This document shows positions 1 through 8,635 of a stretch of 30,649 bases of DNA, piece by piece. Each line of letters begins with the position of its first letter. The stretch's first letter is position 1. The position numbers and the translations under genes are program-made. Source of the DNA: DATCVA01 sp036567205 (lineage in GTDB: Bacteria > Pseudomonadota > Gammaproteobacteria > Burkholderiales > Burkholderiaceae_B); contig DATCVA010000125.1 in assembly GCA_036567205.1 (NCBI GenBank), positions 1 to 30,649 of the forward strand, given 5' to 3'. The notes under the pieces are model-generated. The model was not told the origin of the DNA and did no database searches. It saw only the letters and a list, made by a program, of their open reading frames with translations.

Positions 1-955
1 GGCATTGATATGCGTGCTGTGGGCTATTGCCCGCATTGGCTATTTGGCCGGGGGCAACCTGGCCTTCACCGTCGCTTGTATTAGCGAAACTGCCTTTTTC
101 CTGATCAGTGCGGGCTCGCTGCTGCGCGTGGTGCACAAAGCCAAAAGCAAACGCAACTATGGAATTCCATGGCTGGTTTTGGGCCTGGGCGCCGCCAATG
201 CGCTATACCTGCAAGCAGCCCTCAAAGGTGACTACGCCCTTCTCATGCAGCGTTTCGACCTGGGTTTAATCTGTATGGCCGTAATTGCACTGCTCATAGC
301 GCGCCGCGTCATTCCCTTTTTTGCAATGCGGGCTATTCCGGGGCTGGAGTTGCCCATGCTGACTCGTAGCGGACACCTGCAACTGGCTGCCGGCGTCATC
401 GCCATAATTTTGGGGTTGTTCGGACAAATGGCGCTTATGGGTCTGTTCCTGGCCATTGCCGGGTTGATCAGCCTATTCCAGGTTGCCTGCTGGAAACCCT
501 TTTCCGTCATTCGTCAGCCGCTATTGTGGATCTTATACATCGGCTATGCCGCAATGGGTATCGGCCTGCTATTTGCTGCCGCACATCTTGCAGGACTTGG
601 ATCAGCCACTTTCGTCCGCGCGGCCACCCACGTTCATATCATCGGCATGGGCGGTTTTTCGGTCTTGATTATAGGTATGGTTACCCGCACCGCTCTGGGC
701 CACCTGGGACGGCCGTTAAAACTGGATCAAAGCATGTACATCAGCTATATCTTCATGTTGGCCGCAGTAATTCTGCGCCTGGCGGCATTGTGGCCAACGG
801 CAGCTACGCAGTCCTTGCTTCATGCTGCGGCAGCCGCCTGGATAGCCGCCTTCGCCCTGTACCTATGGCGTTTCGTCCCCCTGCTGATACGCCCCCGCTA
901 CAGCGCTGCTGCCGACAAGCAATCCAATATCGCCCTTACATCCAAATCGTCATGA
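1..955 (+). CDS. nnrS: NnrS family membrane protein, 3' part (5' end outside window)
   Basis: Haem- and copper-containing polytopic inner-membrane protein of the nitric-oxide response family; NnrS relieves nitrosative stress, but its chemistry is not settled. The reading frame is open to the left edge, and the 316 residues seen are about 80 short of the usual ~400, so the start lies upstream. The protein is almost wholly hydrophobic, with roughly nine membrane segments. The best family mark is the run near residues 219-241 with His, then GMGGFSVLIIGMVTR and a GHLGRPL tail, which is typical of NnrS. It is followed 72 bp later by nsrR in the same direction, the NO-sensing repressor that commonly controls nnrS. 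The identification is firm; only the missing N-terminus limits it. Confidence 0.9.
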   Translation, partial: ALICVLWAIARIGYLAGGNLAFTVACISETAFFLISAGSLLRVVHKAKSKRNYGIPWLVLGLGAANALYLQAALKGDYALLMQRFDLGLICMAVIALLIARRVIPFFAMRAIPGLELPMLTRSGHLQLAAGVIAIILGLFGQMALMGLFLAIAGLISLFQVACWKPFSVIRQPLLWILYIGYAAMGIGLLFAAAHLAGLGSATFVRAATHVHIIGMGGFSVLIIGMVTRTALGHLGRPLKLDQSMYISYIFMLAAVILRLAALWPTAATQSLLHAAAAAWIAAFALYLWRFVPLLIRPRYSAAADKQSNIALTSKSS

Positions 956-1027
956 CAGCTATCAATCGATACGTGCGGCACGGTCTCAAGCAGGCAATTC
1001 CGAGCCCCCCCTGATAAAAGCCAAGCC

Positions 1028-1492
1028 ATGCGTCTAACTACCCACACCGACTATGCCATGCGCCTGCTTATGTATGCAGGCCGGCACCCCGACCGTTTGT
1101 GCACCATTTCAGAAATCGCCAGCGCCTACAATATTTCTGAACCGCATCTTATGAAAATCACCCACCGGCTGTCCCAGCACGGATGGATTGAAACGGTACG
1201 CGGCAAAAACGGCGGAATGCGCTTAGCGCTTCCACCCGATCAGATCAACCTTGGCGCCGTCATGCGCGATACCGAAAACGACTTTAAGCTGGTGGAATGC
1301 TTTGCGCACGGCAACTCATGCACCTTAAGCGGTCAATGCCATTTAACGGCGATTATCAGCGATGCATTGCAAAGTTTTCTGGGCCACCTCGACCGTTTCA
1401 GTCTTGCCGATATTTTGCCAGACAAAGATCACTCCGGGCCCGGCGGCGAACAGCCGTTAACGTTTCTTCCCGCAGCCCTTGGGGCCAGCTGA
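1028..1492 (+). CDS. nsrR: Rrf2-family NO-sensing repressor NsrR
   Basis: A 154-residue Rrf2-family regulator that binds DNA as a dimer and loses affinity when nitric oxide attacks its Fe-S cluster. The N-terminus MRLTTHTDYAMRLLMY and the winged helix (about residues 25-70, ending VRGKNGGMRL) match NsrR closely. The three cluster cysteines are present at C91, C98 and C104, with spacing close to the C91/C96/C102 of E. coli NsrR, followed by the conserved QSFLxxLDxxSLADIL tail. The extra C-terminal residues after 130 are not conserved. No strong ribosome-binding site precedes the ATG, so translation may depend on the nnrS transcript. The neighbour nnrS is the classic NsrR target, which supports the name over IscR. 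Confidence 0.93.
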   Translation: MRLTTHTDYAMRLLMYAGRHPDRLCTISEIASAYNISEPHLMKITHRLSQHGWIETVRGKNGGMRLALPPDQINLGAVMRDTENDFKLVECFAHGNSCTLSGQCHLTAIISDALQSFLGHLDRFSLADILPDKDHSGPGGEQPLTFLPAALGAS

Positions 1493-1546
1493 CCAATCAC
1501 CGCAACGCTTGCTGGATGCACACACAAAAACCCCGGCCATCGTAAC

Positions 1547-1590
1547 CTGACCCCAAGAAGTTGGACATCCATCCAAACTTAGAGGTGCAG
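1547..1590. repeat. Possible remnant of an IS3-group insertion-sequence end
   Basis: The intergenic stretch after nsrR contains CTGACCCCAAGAAGTTGGAC followed by a GAGGTGCAGTTCA segment. The CCCAA(A/G)AAGTTGGACA core resembles the terminal inverted repeat of many IS3/IS150-group elements. No transposase frame and no second end are visible, so at most this is a solo end left by deletion. This is pattern memory, not a database match. The rest of 1493-1629 shows no gene and no convincing terminator. Confidence 0.3.
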
Positions 1591-1629
1591 TTCAATCGGG
1601 CCGGGTGCAGAAAGTTAATTCAATGCTTA

Positions 1630-2829
1630 TTAAATAAGGTCGCAACGCACTGTAATGGGGTGGGCGCGCAATACCGACAGAACAGTGTCATCGATTTTGC
1701 CCTCGACGTCTGAAATCACGTAGCCGATTTGACCCCGCGTTTGCAGTTGCTGGCTGACAATATTCAACCCATGCTCGGCCATCAGACTGCTAAGCGTACC
1801 CAGGGCTCCGGGCAAGTTGCGGTGCACGTGCATAATGCGCGCAGTCCCGGCAGCTTCCTGGTAAGGTATTTCAGGAAAATTGACAGCGCCTTTCGTTGTA
1901 CCGCTTAATATAAAACGAACCAGTTTTTCAGCCACCTCGCGACCAATATTTTCCTGGGATTCTTGTGTACTGCCCCCAATATGCGGGGTCAGTATTACGT
2001 TGCGCATTCCTATCAACGGACTTGCCAACGCTTCGCCCGCACTTTTAGGCTCGGTGGGAAAAACATCAATCGCAGCGCCCGACAGATGCCCCTCTTTCAA
2101 GGCCGCGTGCAAAGCATCAATATCGACCACCGTACCGCGCGAGGCATTAATTAAAATGGCGCCCGGCTTCATGGCCGCGATAGTAGCTTTATCCATAATA
2201 TTTTTGGTGCTACGACCGCCCGGCACGTGCAGCGTTACCACATCGGATTGCTCAAGCAACTGTTTAAGCGTCGTGCAGGCGCGGGCGTTGCCCAGGGGCA
2301 ACTTCGCCTCGATGTCGTGGAACACGACCCGCATGCCCGCCGCTTCAGCCAAAGTACCTACTTGTGAGCCAATATTCCCGTAACCGATAATGCCCAGCGT
2401 TTTGCCGCGCGCCTCGTAAGCGCCTTCAGCGGTTTTATCCCAATGGCCCTGATGGACGCGATCGTTTTTCTCGGGAATGCGGCGCAGCAACAATATGGCC
2501 TCGCCCAATACCAGTTCGGCCACCGAGCGCGTGTTTGAAAATGGCGCATTGAATACAGGCACCCCGTGCAACATGCTGGTTTCAAGGTCAACCTGATTCG
2601 TTCCGATGCAAAAACAACCGACCACGCGCAGATCGGGCAAATCAGACAGTAGTGCAGCATCCAGATGCGTACGCGAACGTATACCCACCAGATTAGCGCC
2701 TCGCAAGGCTTCGCGCAAAGCTTCGGGCGGTAGCGCCGACGCATGAGCCGTGATGTCGCTTAAGCCTGCCGCGGCGAAAACCTCGCGGGCGCTGGGATGG
2801 ATATTTTCAAATAGAACTATACGAGTCAT
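1630..2829 (-). CDS. serA: D-3-phosphoglycerate dehydrogenase
   Basis: First enzyme of phosphorylated serine biosynthesis, oxidising 3-phosphoglycerate to 3-phosphohydroxypyruvate with NAD. The 399 residues are close to E. coli SerA (410). In order it shows a substrate-binding half, the Rossmann motif GYGNIGSQVG near residue 150, the D-2-hydroxyacid dehydrogenase signatures (NASRGTVVD, then DVFPTEP and TPHIGGST with the catalytic His) and a C-terminal ACT domain from about residue 325 for serine feedback. The frame could start nine bases earlier, but a GGAA box sits about 8 bases before the internal ATG at 2829 and would overlap the earlier ATG, so 2829 is preferred. It is a lone housekeeping gene between the NO pair and the catabolic locus. 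Confidence 0.94.
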   Translation of the reverse strand: MTRIVLFENIHPSAREVFAAAGLSDITAHASALPPEALREALRGANLVGIRSRTHLDAALLSDLPDLRVVGCFCIGTNQVDLETSMLHGVPVFNAPFSNTRSVAELVLGEAILLLRRIPEKNDRVHQGHWDKTAEGAYEARGKTLGIIGYGNIGSQVGTLAEAAGMRVVFHDIEAKLPLGNARACTTLKQLLEQSDVVTLHVPGGRSTKNIMDKATIAAMKPGAILINASRGTVVDIDALHAALKEGHLSGAAIDVFPTEPKSAGEALASPLIGMRNVILTPHIGGSTQESQENIGREVAEKLVRFILSGTTKGAVNFPEIPYQEAAGTARIMHVHRNLPGALGTLSSLMAEHGLNIVSQQLQTRGQIGYVISDVEGKIDDTVLSVLRAHPITVRCDLI

Positions 2830-2920
2830 GGTGCACATTCCAAAACAGACGTCAAAACACTATTGTGGACTAACACAAGGGTGTTAACCACTACGTCCCT
2901 ATTGCGCTTAGGGATACCCG

Positions 2921-2934
2921 TCTAAAATTTTAGA
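2921..2934. promoter_or_regulatory. 14-bp perfect palindrome in the serA upstream region
   Basis: TCTAAAATTTTAGA is perfectly self-complementary and lies about 90 bases before the serA start, in the 168-bp gap between serA and the aldehyde dehydrogenase gene. It may be an operator, or an AT-rich promoter element (TAAAAT as a -10 on the minus strand). No matching -35 box could be fixed, so the role is open. Confidence 0.3.
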
Positions 2935-2997
2935 ATGCCACCGCATTATTGCACCGCAGCACCCTAGCAATAAAGGACCAAACCCATCAGAATACGG

Positions 2998-4479
2998 TTA
3001 ATCAGCCCAGGCGATGGGCATGGAATTCAGTCCTAGGTATATACCTTTTTGCTCCATATACTGAAGTAAACCCAGGCGTCCCTTTTCCCGACCCAGCCCG
3101 CTGTCCTGGAACCCGCCGAAGGGAGTGGAGGCTGAAAACTGCTTATACGTATTAATCCAGACCGTACCTGCCTTCAGGCGTCGAGCCATGCTCCAGGCCC
3201 TTTTATAGTCTTGCGTCCAGATCCCCGCCGCCAGCGCATAAACACTGTCGCCCGCCTGTTGCAACAAGTCGTCCTCGCTATCAAAAGGCAAAGCAACCAA
3301 CACGGGTCCGAACACTTCCTCCTGGCACAGGCGCTGATCATTTGTTAAACCGTCGATGATTGTAGGCAAGTAATAAAACCCCGCGTCATAATCGGCTCCG
3401 GCGGGACGTGCCCCACCGGCCAAAACCTTGCCGCCATCGTCAAGGCCGATCTGCACATAGCGCTCGACGCTTTCTCTGTGTGCAGCGCTGATCAAGGGCC
3501 CCATTTGAGTACGCTCACTGCAAGGGTCGCCGACACGCAAGCGCTGCGTCGCCTCGACCAGTCTTTGCATAAAAACCGGGTAAATAGCGCGCGCCACAAA
3601 CAAGCGCGAACCCGCAATACACGACTCACCCGAGGAACTGAAAATACCGTAAATTACGCCGTTTATCGCATGCTCGATATCCGCGTCTTCAAACACTATC
3701 GTTGGCGACTTCCCGCCCAGCTCGAGCGACACCGGCATGATTTTTTCAGCCGCAATATGGGCTATATGCCTGCCGGTGCGCGTGCCGCCTGTAAATGCAA
3801 CTTTACGCACTAAAGGATGCCGCGTAATAGCATCGCCAATCACGGAACCTTTGCCGGGCAACACGCTAACCGACCCGCGCGGCACACCAGCCTGTTCGCA
3901 AATTGCGGCAAGCTCTAAAGCCAGCAATGGAGTGACTTCCGCTGGCTTTAGAATGACGGCATTACCCGCCGCCAACGCTGGCGCCAGCTTTTGGGCCTCG
4001 CTGGCAATAGGCGAATTCCACGGCGTAATTGCCGCCACTACACCCATAGGCTCGTATACGCTCATGCTTAAGTACTCGCCCCGAGAGGGAGTGATGGCCT
4101 CTTCCAGGGTTTCGCAGGCCGCTGCGCAGTACTGAAAGGTAGCGGCAGCGCTAGCCACCAAGGCCCGCGTTTCCTGTATGGGCTTGCCATTATCCAGCCG
4201 CTGCAATTGCGCCAATTCTTCGGCTCGCTCGCGAATAATGGCAGCCACGCGATACAGCACCGCTGCCCGTTCATGCGGTTTTCGTCCCGACCACTCGCCG
4301 CTGCGAAAGGCCGCATCGGCCAGACTAATGGCTTCGTTAACATCATCGACGCTTGCTGAATAAAGCTGGGCAACACACTCGCCGGTTGCCGGGTACAGGC
4401 TGCTATAAAGCTCCCCTCTCCCGTAGCGCCATTGACCTCCTACATTTATTTTTCGAATCTCGTTATTATCAATATGCAT
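2998..4479 (-). CDS. NAD(P)-dependent aldehyde dehydrogenase
   Basis: A 493-residue, full-length ALDH-superfamily enzyme that oxidises an aldehyde to its acid. The active-site set is complete: N155 in TPWNSP, K178 in the cofactor-binding LKPAE, E253 in LELGGKSP and the nucleophile C287 in SSGESCIAGSR, then EEVFGPV near residue 390. The motif style (LELGGKSP, GESCIAG) fits the betaine-aldehyde/hydroxymuconic-semialdehyde type rather than the CoA-acylating methylmalonate-semialdehyde type, so the expected product is a free acid. It starts one base after the stop of the aspartate dehydrogenase gene, so the two are translationally coupled. It is the last gene of the minus-strand operon. The substrate is inferred only from context: the aldehyde made by the upstream ThDP decarboxylase. 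Confidence 0.92.
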   Translation of the reverse strand: MHIDNNEIRKINVGGQWRYGRGELYSSLYPATGECVAQLYSASVDDVNEAISLADAAFRSGEWSGRKPHERAAVLYRVAAIIRERAEELAQLQRLDNGKPIQETRALVASAAATFQYCAAACETLEEAITPSRGEYLSMSVYEPMGVVAAITPWNSPIASEAQKLAPALAAGNAVILKPAEVTPLLALELAAICEQAGVPRGSVSVLPGKGSVIGDAITRHPLVRKVAFTGGTRTGRHIAHIAAEKIMPVSLELGGKSPTIVFEDADIEHAINGVIYGIFSSSGESCIAGSRLFVARAIYPVFMQRLVEATQRLRVGDPCSERTQMGPLISAAHRESVERYVQIGLDDGGKVLAGGARPAGADYDAGFYYLPTIIDGLTNDQRLCQEEVFGPVLVALPFDSEDDLLQQAGDSVYALAAGIWTQDYKRAWSMARRLKAGTVWINTYKQFSASTPFGGFQDSGLGREKGRLGLLQYMEQKGIYLGLNSMPIAWAD

Positions 4480-4480
4480 C

Positions 4481-5287
4481 TTAAATCACCAATGGTGTAA
4501 CGCGATTGCTAATAGCCCTGACTACGCTATAAGCGGTTAAAGAAGAAGTCTTGGGATTGCTCGCCAAAGGCTTGCCTTTCATGCGCAATTCGAACTCGCC
4601 AAATGTACCCACGGCATGGACTTGATGCACGTTATCGGTGACGCCAGGGTCTGCCAACAGAACAACTTGCGTGTGATCAAAACCCAGGCCGGCCAGGGCC
4701 ACCGTAGCGGCAACGTTCGCATTCTTCGGATATAAGGCGGCCGCTTCACGTGCAGTGCCCTGGAAAATTACCGTTTCCTCGGTTAAAGAGGCCAGATCGA
4801 ACTGTTCGCTGGCGGGTGTTCCCGACCACGCCAATGGCGGCTTGCGGCCGGTATACTCAACGCTTTGCAATCCGCCATGCCGCGCCGCGGCCAGCGCGTC
4901 AATCGCTCCTATGGCGCCCGACAACAACTCAACCTGCGTGTTCCCCATACGTGCGGCATCGGCCAACTGCTCGGCCAGGCCCGCATCCGAAAGTGCGCCT
5001 ACCGATGTCACGACACAAGCCACTCCGCTTTTCAAAGCAGGCAAAACATGCTGGACAATCGCTTGATGCCCCGCACACTCCACCAGTAAATCCGGCTGCA
5101 CATCAACAGCCGTCAGGCTGCTGCAAACCTGCGACTTCAACCCCAGACGCGTCAACACCTCTTGTGCCGCAACATGCGCTCGCGGGCGCACGATGATTGC
5201 GCTAACGCAAATATCGCTACGATCAGCCAAAAGCGCCAGCGCCGCCGAGCCTATAGCCCCACAACCCACGATCGATATATTCATCAT
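4481..5287 (-). CDS. nadX: L-aspartate dehydrogenase (NadX/AspDH family)
   Basis: NAD(P)-dependent oxidative deamination of L-aspartate to iminosuccinate and oxaloacetate, or the reverse reductive amination. The 268-residue length is normal for the family. Visible are the Rossmann motif VGCGAIG (7-13), VECAGH (69-74), SGAIGAIDALAAA (123-135), the YTGRKPP stretch (145-151), YPKNANVAAT (186-195), the conserved His at 221 (DNVHQVH) and the family hallmark NPKTS (244-248). All residues expected for catalysis appear intact. The frame runs 20 codons further upstream, but that part lies in the ThDP gene; a strong AAGGGGG box precedes the ATG pair at 5287/5284. In this catabolic setting it probably feeds oxaloacetate or iminosuccinate forward, not NAD synthesis, since no nadA or nadC is nearby. 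Confidence 0.9.
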   Translation of the reverse strand: MMNISIVGCGAIGSAALALLADRSDICVSAIIVRPRAHVAAQEVLTRLGLKSQVCSSLTAVDVQPDLLVECAGHQAIVQHVLPALKSGVACVVTSVGALSDAGLAEQLADAARMGNTQVELLSGAIGAIDALAAARHGGLQSVEYTGRKPPLAWSGTPASEQFDLASLTEETVIFQGTAREAAALYPKNANVAATVALAGLGFDHTQVVLLADPGVTDNVHQVHAVGTFGEFELRMKGKPLASNPKTSSLTAYSVVRAISNRVTPLVI

Positions 5288-5303
5288 ATGAAGCCCCCTT
5301 TCT

Positions 5304-6980
5304 TTATGCCGCTTCAGCCGTTTTTTGACGCACCGGAGGCCCCGCAAACGTAGTCTTGAAATTACCGATCGACAGCATATCGACCTCTAGAAGGAATGGT
5401 CCCTGTGTGCTCAGGGCACTGCTGAATACCGCCGGAAAATCCTGTAAATTGCTTACTCGCTGATGCGGCAACTTGATCGAAGCCGCCAGCGCCGAATAGT
5501 CTGGCGTATGCAAATCTACATAGTGGTTGCGGCCGCCATAGTGAACGTCCTGAATATTACGGATTACCCCATAGCCCTGATCATTCATCAGAAGAATCAC
5601 CATATTGGCGCGCTCTTGAACAGCGGTAGCCAGCTCACCCAGGTTCAGGATAAAACCACCGTCGCCCGCAAGACATACGGTTTTTCTATCGATTTCTGCC
5701 TGGGTTGCCCCTATTGCGGAGCCAATGGCCATAGGCATGCCTTGTCCGATACCGCCCCCCAGGGCATGAACCCCTGCCAGCGGAGAAAATATCTGCAATA
5801 AACGGTTGCCCCAGATGCTATTGGACAGCGTCACGTCGCGCACCCAGTTGAAATTGCGCCCCAGCGCCTTTTGCAACTCATCCACCAGCTCTGTATATGG
5901 CCCCAGTGACGCACGCACACTTTGCTCGGCTTGCCGGCGCGCCTCAAGCAGCGCACCGGCGAAGTCCGATGCCACTTGCAAACGCCCTTCCAGGCAATCT
6001 GCCAAGCGGCCCAAAACAACCTTGGCATCGCCGTGCACAAATAAATCGTTCGGATAGCACCGTCCATTAGCACCCGCATCCACATCCACGCGGTAAAGAG
6101 CCCGGGGCAGCTTTAGCTTGTAATTGAAGGTCTCGTTACCTCTCAGGCGGGAGCCCACCACCAGCATTGCATCGCAGTGCTGGTAAAAATCCTCAACCGC
6201 GGGCTGGACAGTAAAGGCGCCAAGCGATGCAGGGCTGTCTTCAGCCAAGATGCCTCGGCCCTGTGTACTTGTGATAACGCCGAATCCCAATTGAGCCAGC
6301 CGGGCCACTTCTTCACCTGCATGCCGCGCCCCGCCACCCAGCCACAGCAACGGCCGCTTCGCCTTGCTTAGTGCGTCGGCCAGATTGCGCATGGCCACGT
6401 CATCAGGCATAAACGTGGCAATGGGCAGGGATGAAACGTCTTCACTTTTATCGATAACCGTTTGTTGAATATCAATTGGAATTTCAACGCTTACCGGTCC
6501 TGTTGGCGCGGTAAGCGCCAGTTGAACAGCCTGTTTCACCGTTGCCAGCGCCGTCTGCGCGCAACGAACCCGAAACGCGCCTTTGGACACTGCGCGCAAC
6601 ATACTTAGCTGGTCGGGCGCTTCGTGAATATACGCCATGTCCCGATCAAGAAAGCGTGCTTCAATCTGGCCGGTCAGATGTAAAAGGGGCGTTCCGGCAG
6701 TCAGCGCTTCAACCATCGCACCGGCTGCATTTCCGGCAGCTGTGCCTGTGCTGGTAAGCACCACGCCCAGTGTTCCCGTGCTGCGCGCGCATGCATCGGC
6801 CATATTGGTAGCGCCCGCCTCACCCCGGGCAGACACAAAGCGAATTTTCTTCTGCGCCGCTATTGCATCAAGAATAGGCATGTTGTGTATTGAAATGACG
6901 CCAAATGCGGTTTGAACACCGCAATGCGATAAAAAGTCGGCAATGGCATCGCCAACAGTACAAGTAATGCGTTCAGACAT
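5304..6980 (-). CDS. Thiamine-diphosphate-dependent 2-oxoacid decarboxylase-type enzyme
   Basis: A 558-residue member of the acetolactate synthase/benzoylformate decarboxylase superfamily. Order: an N-terminal pyrimidine-binding domain with the catalytic Glu at E54 (SARGEAGATNMADA), a central domain (about 190-340), then a C-terminal pyrophosphate domain with GDGGF at 439-443 and N466 in NDQGYG, the Mg-ThDP site. No FAD-specific signature of true acetolactate synthase stands out, and no small regulatory subunit gene is adjacent, so biosynthesis of branched-chain amino acids is unlikely. Its start overlaps the SDR stop by 8 bases. Placed between an aspartate dehydrogenase and an aldehyde dehydrogenase, it plausibly decarboxylates a 2-oxo-dicarboxylate to a semialdehyde; that substrate is inference. 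Confidence 0.88.
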   Translation of the reverse strand: MSERITCTVGDAIADFLSHCGVQTAFGVISIHNMPILDAIAAQKKIRFVSARGEAGATNMADACARSTGTLGVVLTSTGTAAGNAAGAMVEALTAGTPLLHLTGQIEARFLDRDMAYIHEAPDQLSMLRAVSKGAFRVRCAQTALATVKQAVQLALTAPTGPVSVEIPIDIQQTVIDKSEDVSSLPIATFMPDDVAMRNLADALSKAKRPLLWLGGGARHAGEEVARLAQLGFGVITSTQGRGILAEDSPASLGAFTVQPAVEDFYQHCDAMLVVGSRLRGNETFNYKLKLPRALYRVDVDAGANGRCYPNDLFVHGDAKVVLGRLADCLEGRLQVASDFAGALLEARRQAEQSVRASLGPYTELVDELQKALGRNFNWVRDVTLSNSIWGNRLLQIFSPLAGVHALGGGIGQGMPMAIGSAIGATQAEIDRKTVCLAGDGGFILNLGELATAVQERANMVILLMNDQGYGVIRNIQDVHYGGRNHYVDLHTPDYSALAASIKLPHQRVSNLQDFPAVFSSALSTQGPFLLEVDMLSIGNFKTTFAGPPVRQKTAEAA

Positions 6981-7764
6981 GACGGTTTAATCCCCCGGAA
7001 ACATCAATATGGCTGCCCGTTGTGTACGAGCTTAATGGCGAAGCAAGAAATGCAATGGCCCGGGCCGCCTCTATGGGCGCCCCCAGCCGTTGCAACGGTA
7101 TTTGTTTGGTAATAGCCAGATCCCGTGACCAGCTTTCCCAGTTTTGCGTTGGCTCGTTGCGGGCTGCAAAACGCCGGCGCCATTGGCCGGAATCGACCAG
7201 TCCCAGGAAAATTCCATTTACGCGGATACCCTTGGGAGCCAGCTCGGTGGCCAAGGAACGCACCAGATTAGCAATACCCGCCCGGGCGGCGGAAGTAGCC
7301 ACCATATGCGGTTCGGGCTGAATTGCCAGCAGCGAATTGACGCATACGATGGCGCCTTGTCCGCTCTGTTCGAGTTGAGGCAAGAAATGGCGGGTTGGAT
7401 GGATTACTGACATGAACTTCAATTGCAGCTCTTGCATCCAGGCGTCGTCATCCGTTCCATCAAAGGTGGAAACCCGGCCCTGCCCCGCATTGTTAATTAA
7501 TACGTCGGCAGGCCCAAAAGTATCTTGCACGGACTGTGCAAAACTGGCCACTGCGGCCTTATTCAGCACGTCGCAGGGCATGCCGAAAACGTCGCCGTCC
7601 GGGAATAAGCGCTTCAAGTCCTGAAGCGTTCTTTCAATGTTCTGTGCGTTGCGGCTGCAAAGAGCCACCCTGGCCCCATTTTGCAGCAGCAGCTGCACTG
7701 TCGCCAGGCCGATGCCCGAAGTACCGCCCGTTACAACGGCAACGCGATTCTGTAACTCATACAT
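6973..7764 (-). CDS. SDR-family protein with replaced catalytic Tyr and Lys
   Basis: A 263-residue Rossmann-fold short-chain dehydrogenase/reductase homologue. The cofactor motif TGGTSGIG (13-20), INNAGQG (91-97), the catalytic Ser145, the second structural segment (KGIRVNGI, 179-186) and the C-terminal DVSGGLNRHV are present. At the position of the catalytic YxxxK motif the sequence reads TSAAR: T158 replaces Tyr and R162 replaces Lys, counted from Ser145 at the standard 13-residue spacing. It therefore may not be a classical oxidoreductase. The ATG at 7764 follows a GGAG box by 6 bases and is preferred to the TTG one codon earlier. It overlaps the ThDP gene by 8 bases, so the two products are probably needed together. 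Confidence 0.85.
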   Translation of the reverse strand: MYELQNRVAVVTGGTSGIGLATVQLLLQNGARVALCSRNAQNIERTLQDLKRLFPDGDVFGMPCDVLNKAAVASFAQSVQDTFGPADVLINNAGQGRVSTFDGTDDDAWMQELQLKFMSVIHPTRHFLPQLEQSGQGAIVCVNSLLAIQPEPHMVATSAARAGIANLVRSLATELAPKGIRVNGIFLGLVDSGQWRRRFAARNEPTQNWESWSRDLAITKQIPLQRLGAPIEAARAIAFLASPLSSYTTGSHIDVSGGLNRHV

Positions 7765-7790
7765 CAATGTCTCCGTAGTGACTAAACTGA

Positions 7791-7809
7791 ATCCCTGTTA
7801 TTTCGGGAT
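7791..7809 (-). other. Short inverted repeat between IclR and SDR genes
   Basis: ATCCC, a 9-base loop and GGGAT lie in the 55-bp gap after the IclR gene. The stem is only 5 bp and has no T tract, so it is a weak candidate for an attenuating or mRNA-processing hairpin that would separate regulator from enzyme expression. Confidence 0.15.
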
Positions 7810-7819
7810 GTGATCTGCA

Positions 7820-8623
7820 CTAATGGGCGTAGCCCAATAGTCTGGACAACTCCTCGGCGGCCCCTCTTACCGTAGCGACAATGGCTTCCCGGTCAAGGCC
7901 TGCCAAATGCAAATAGCTGACAGGTATGGTCACGCCCAGCGCCGCCACAGTCCTGCCTCGCCGATCCCGCACCGGCGCTGCCGCGCTGGCAACGCCCGGT
8001 TCGAAATAGCCCTCGTCCATGGCATACCCCTGAGCCGCATCCTGACGAATCAACTCGTATAACTCGTCGGCATGACGCGGCGTGCGGGCCGAATACTTTT
8101 CCAATCCTTTCTCGGGGTACAAGACCCGAAGGTCCTCCAGGCTCATATCGCTTAACAGGGCACGCCCCAGCAAAGTGGCATGCAAAGGCAGCCGAGTGCC
8201 CACGTGCACCGTACTTACAAAAGGCGTAGGTGCCGGCACTTTTCCAATAACCACCACCGAGCGCTCGTCGCGTATGACCAAATTGCACGAGAGCCCCGTC
8301 AGGTCCCGCACTCGCTCAAGCAGCGGCTGCCCCAGTTCGGTAAGCTCAAGCGATGCCAGATACTCAAATCCAAGGCGCAACACCGCCATGCCCAGTTCAT
8401 AGGCATTGCTACCCTCGGCCTTGCGCACAAAGCCCAAAGACTCCAGAGTGCTTAATAAGCGAAAGGTTGTGGTGCGCGGTATATTCAGCCTTCGCGCCAG
8501 TTCTGGCGCCGTCAGTGCTCTGTCGCGGCGATTAAACTCGCACAGCAAACGCAACCCCCGATCCAGCCCCGGGACGTTATACCGCTCATGCTGATCTACA
8601 GCGGAATCATTGTTTTTGCTCAT
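7820..8623 (-). CDS. IclR-family transcriptional regulator
   Basis: A 267-residue IclR-type regulator: an N-terminal winged helix-turn-helix (about 17-80, with LTAPELARRLNIPRTTTFRLLSTLESLGFV) and a C-terminal GAF-like effector domain (about 95-265, with TRLPLHATLLGRALL and a GYAMDEGYFEPGVASAAAPVRDRRG stretch split over 220-245). These proteins usually sense the pathway's substrate or intermediate and repress or activate the adjacent operon. It sits inside the minus-strand operon, 12 bases after the hydrolase stop and 55 bases before the SDR start, so it is probably co-transcribed with its own targets. Two 15-bp dyad sites in 9525-9559 are candidate operators. The effector cannot be read from the sequence. 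Confidence 0.92.
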   Translation of the reverse strand: MSKNNDSAVDQHERYNVPGLDRGLRLLCEFNRRDRALTAPELARRLNIPRTTTFRLLSTLESLGFVRKAEGSNAYELGMAVLRLGFEYLASLELTELGQPLLERVRDLTGLSCNLVIRDERSVVVIGKVPAPTPFVSTVHVGTRLPLHATLLGRALLSDMSLEDLRVLYPEKGLEKYSARTPRHADELYELIRQDAAQGYAMDEGYFEPGVASAAAPVRDRRGRTVAALGVTIPVSYLHLAGLDREAIVATVRGAAEELSRLLGYAH

Positions 8624-8635
8624 TGCCCCGGCGTC

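Noticed and set aside
526..1014. 162-codon plus-strand frame inside nnrS
   Set aside because: It is an out-of-frame shadow of the nnrS coding sequence, with no ribosome-binding site and no recognisable domain.
4750..5196. 148-codon plus-strand frame opposite the aspartate dehydrogenase gene
   Set aside because: Antisense shadow of a clearly real gene; the protein is Pro/Arg/His-rich with no family features.
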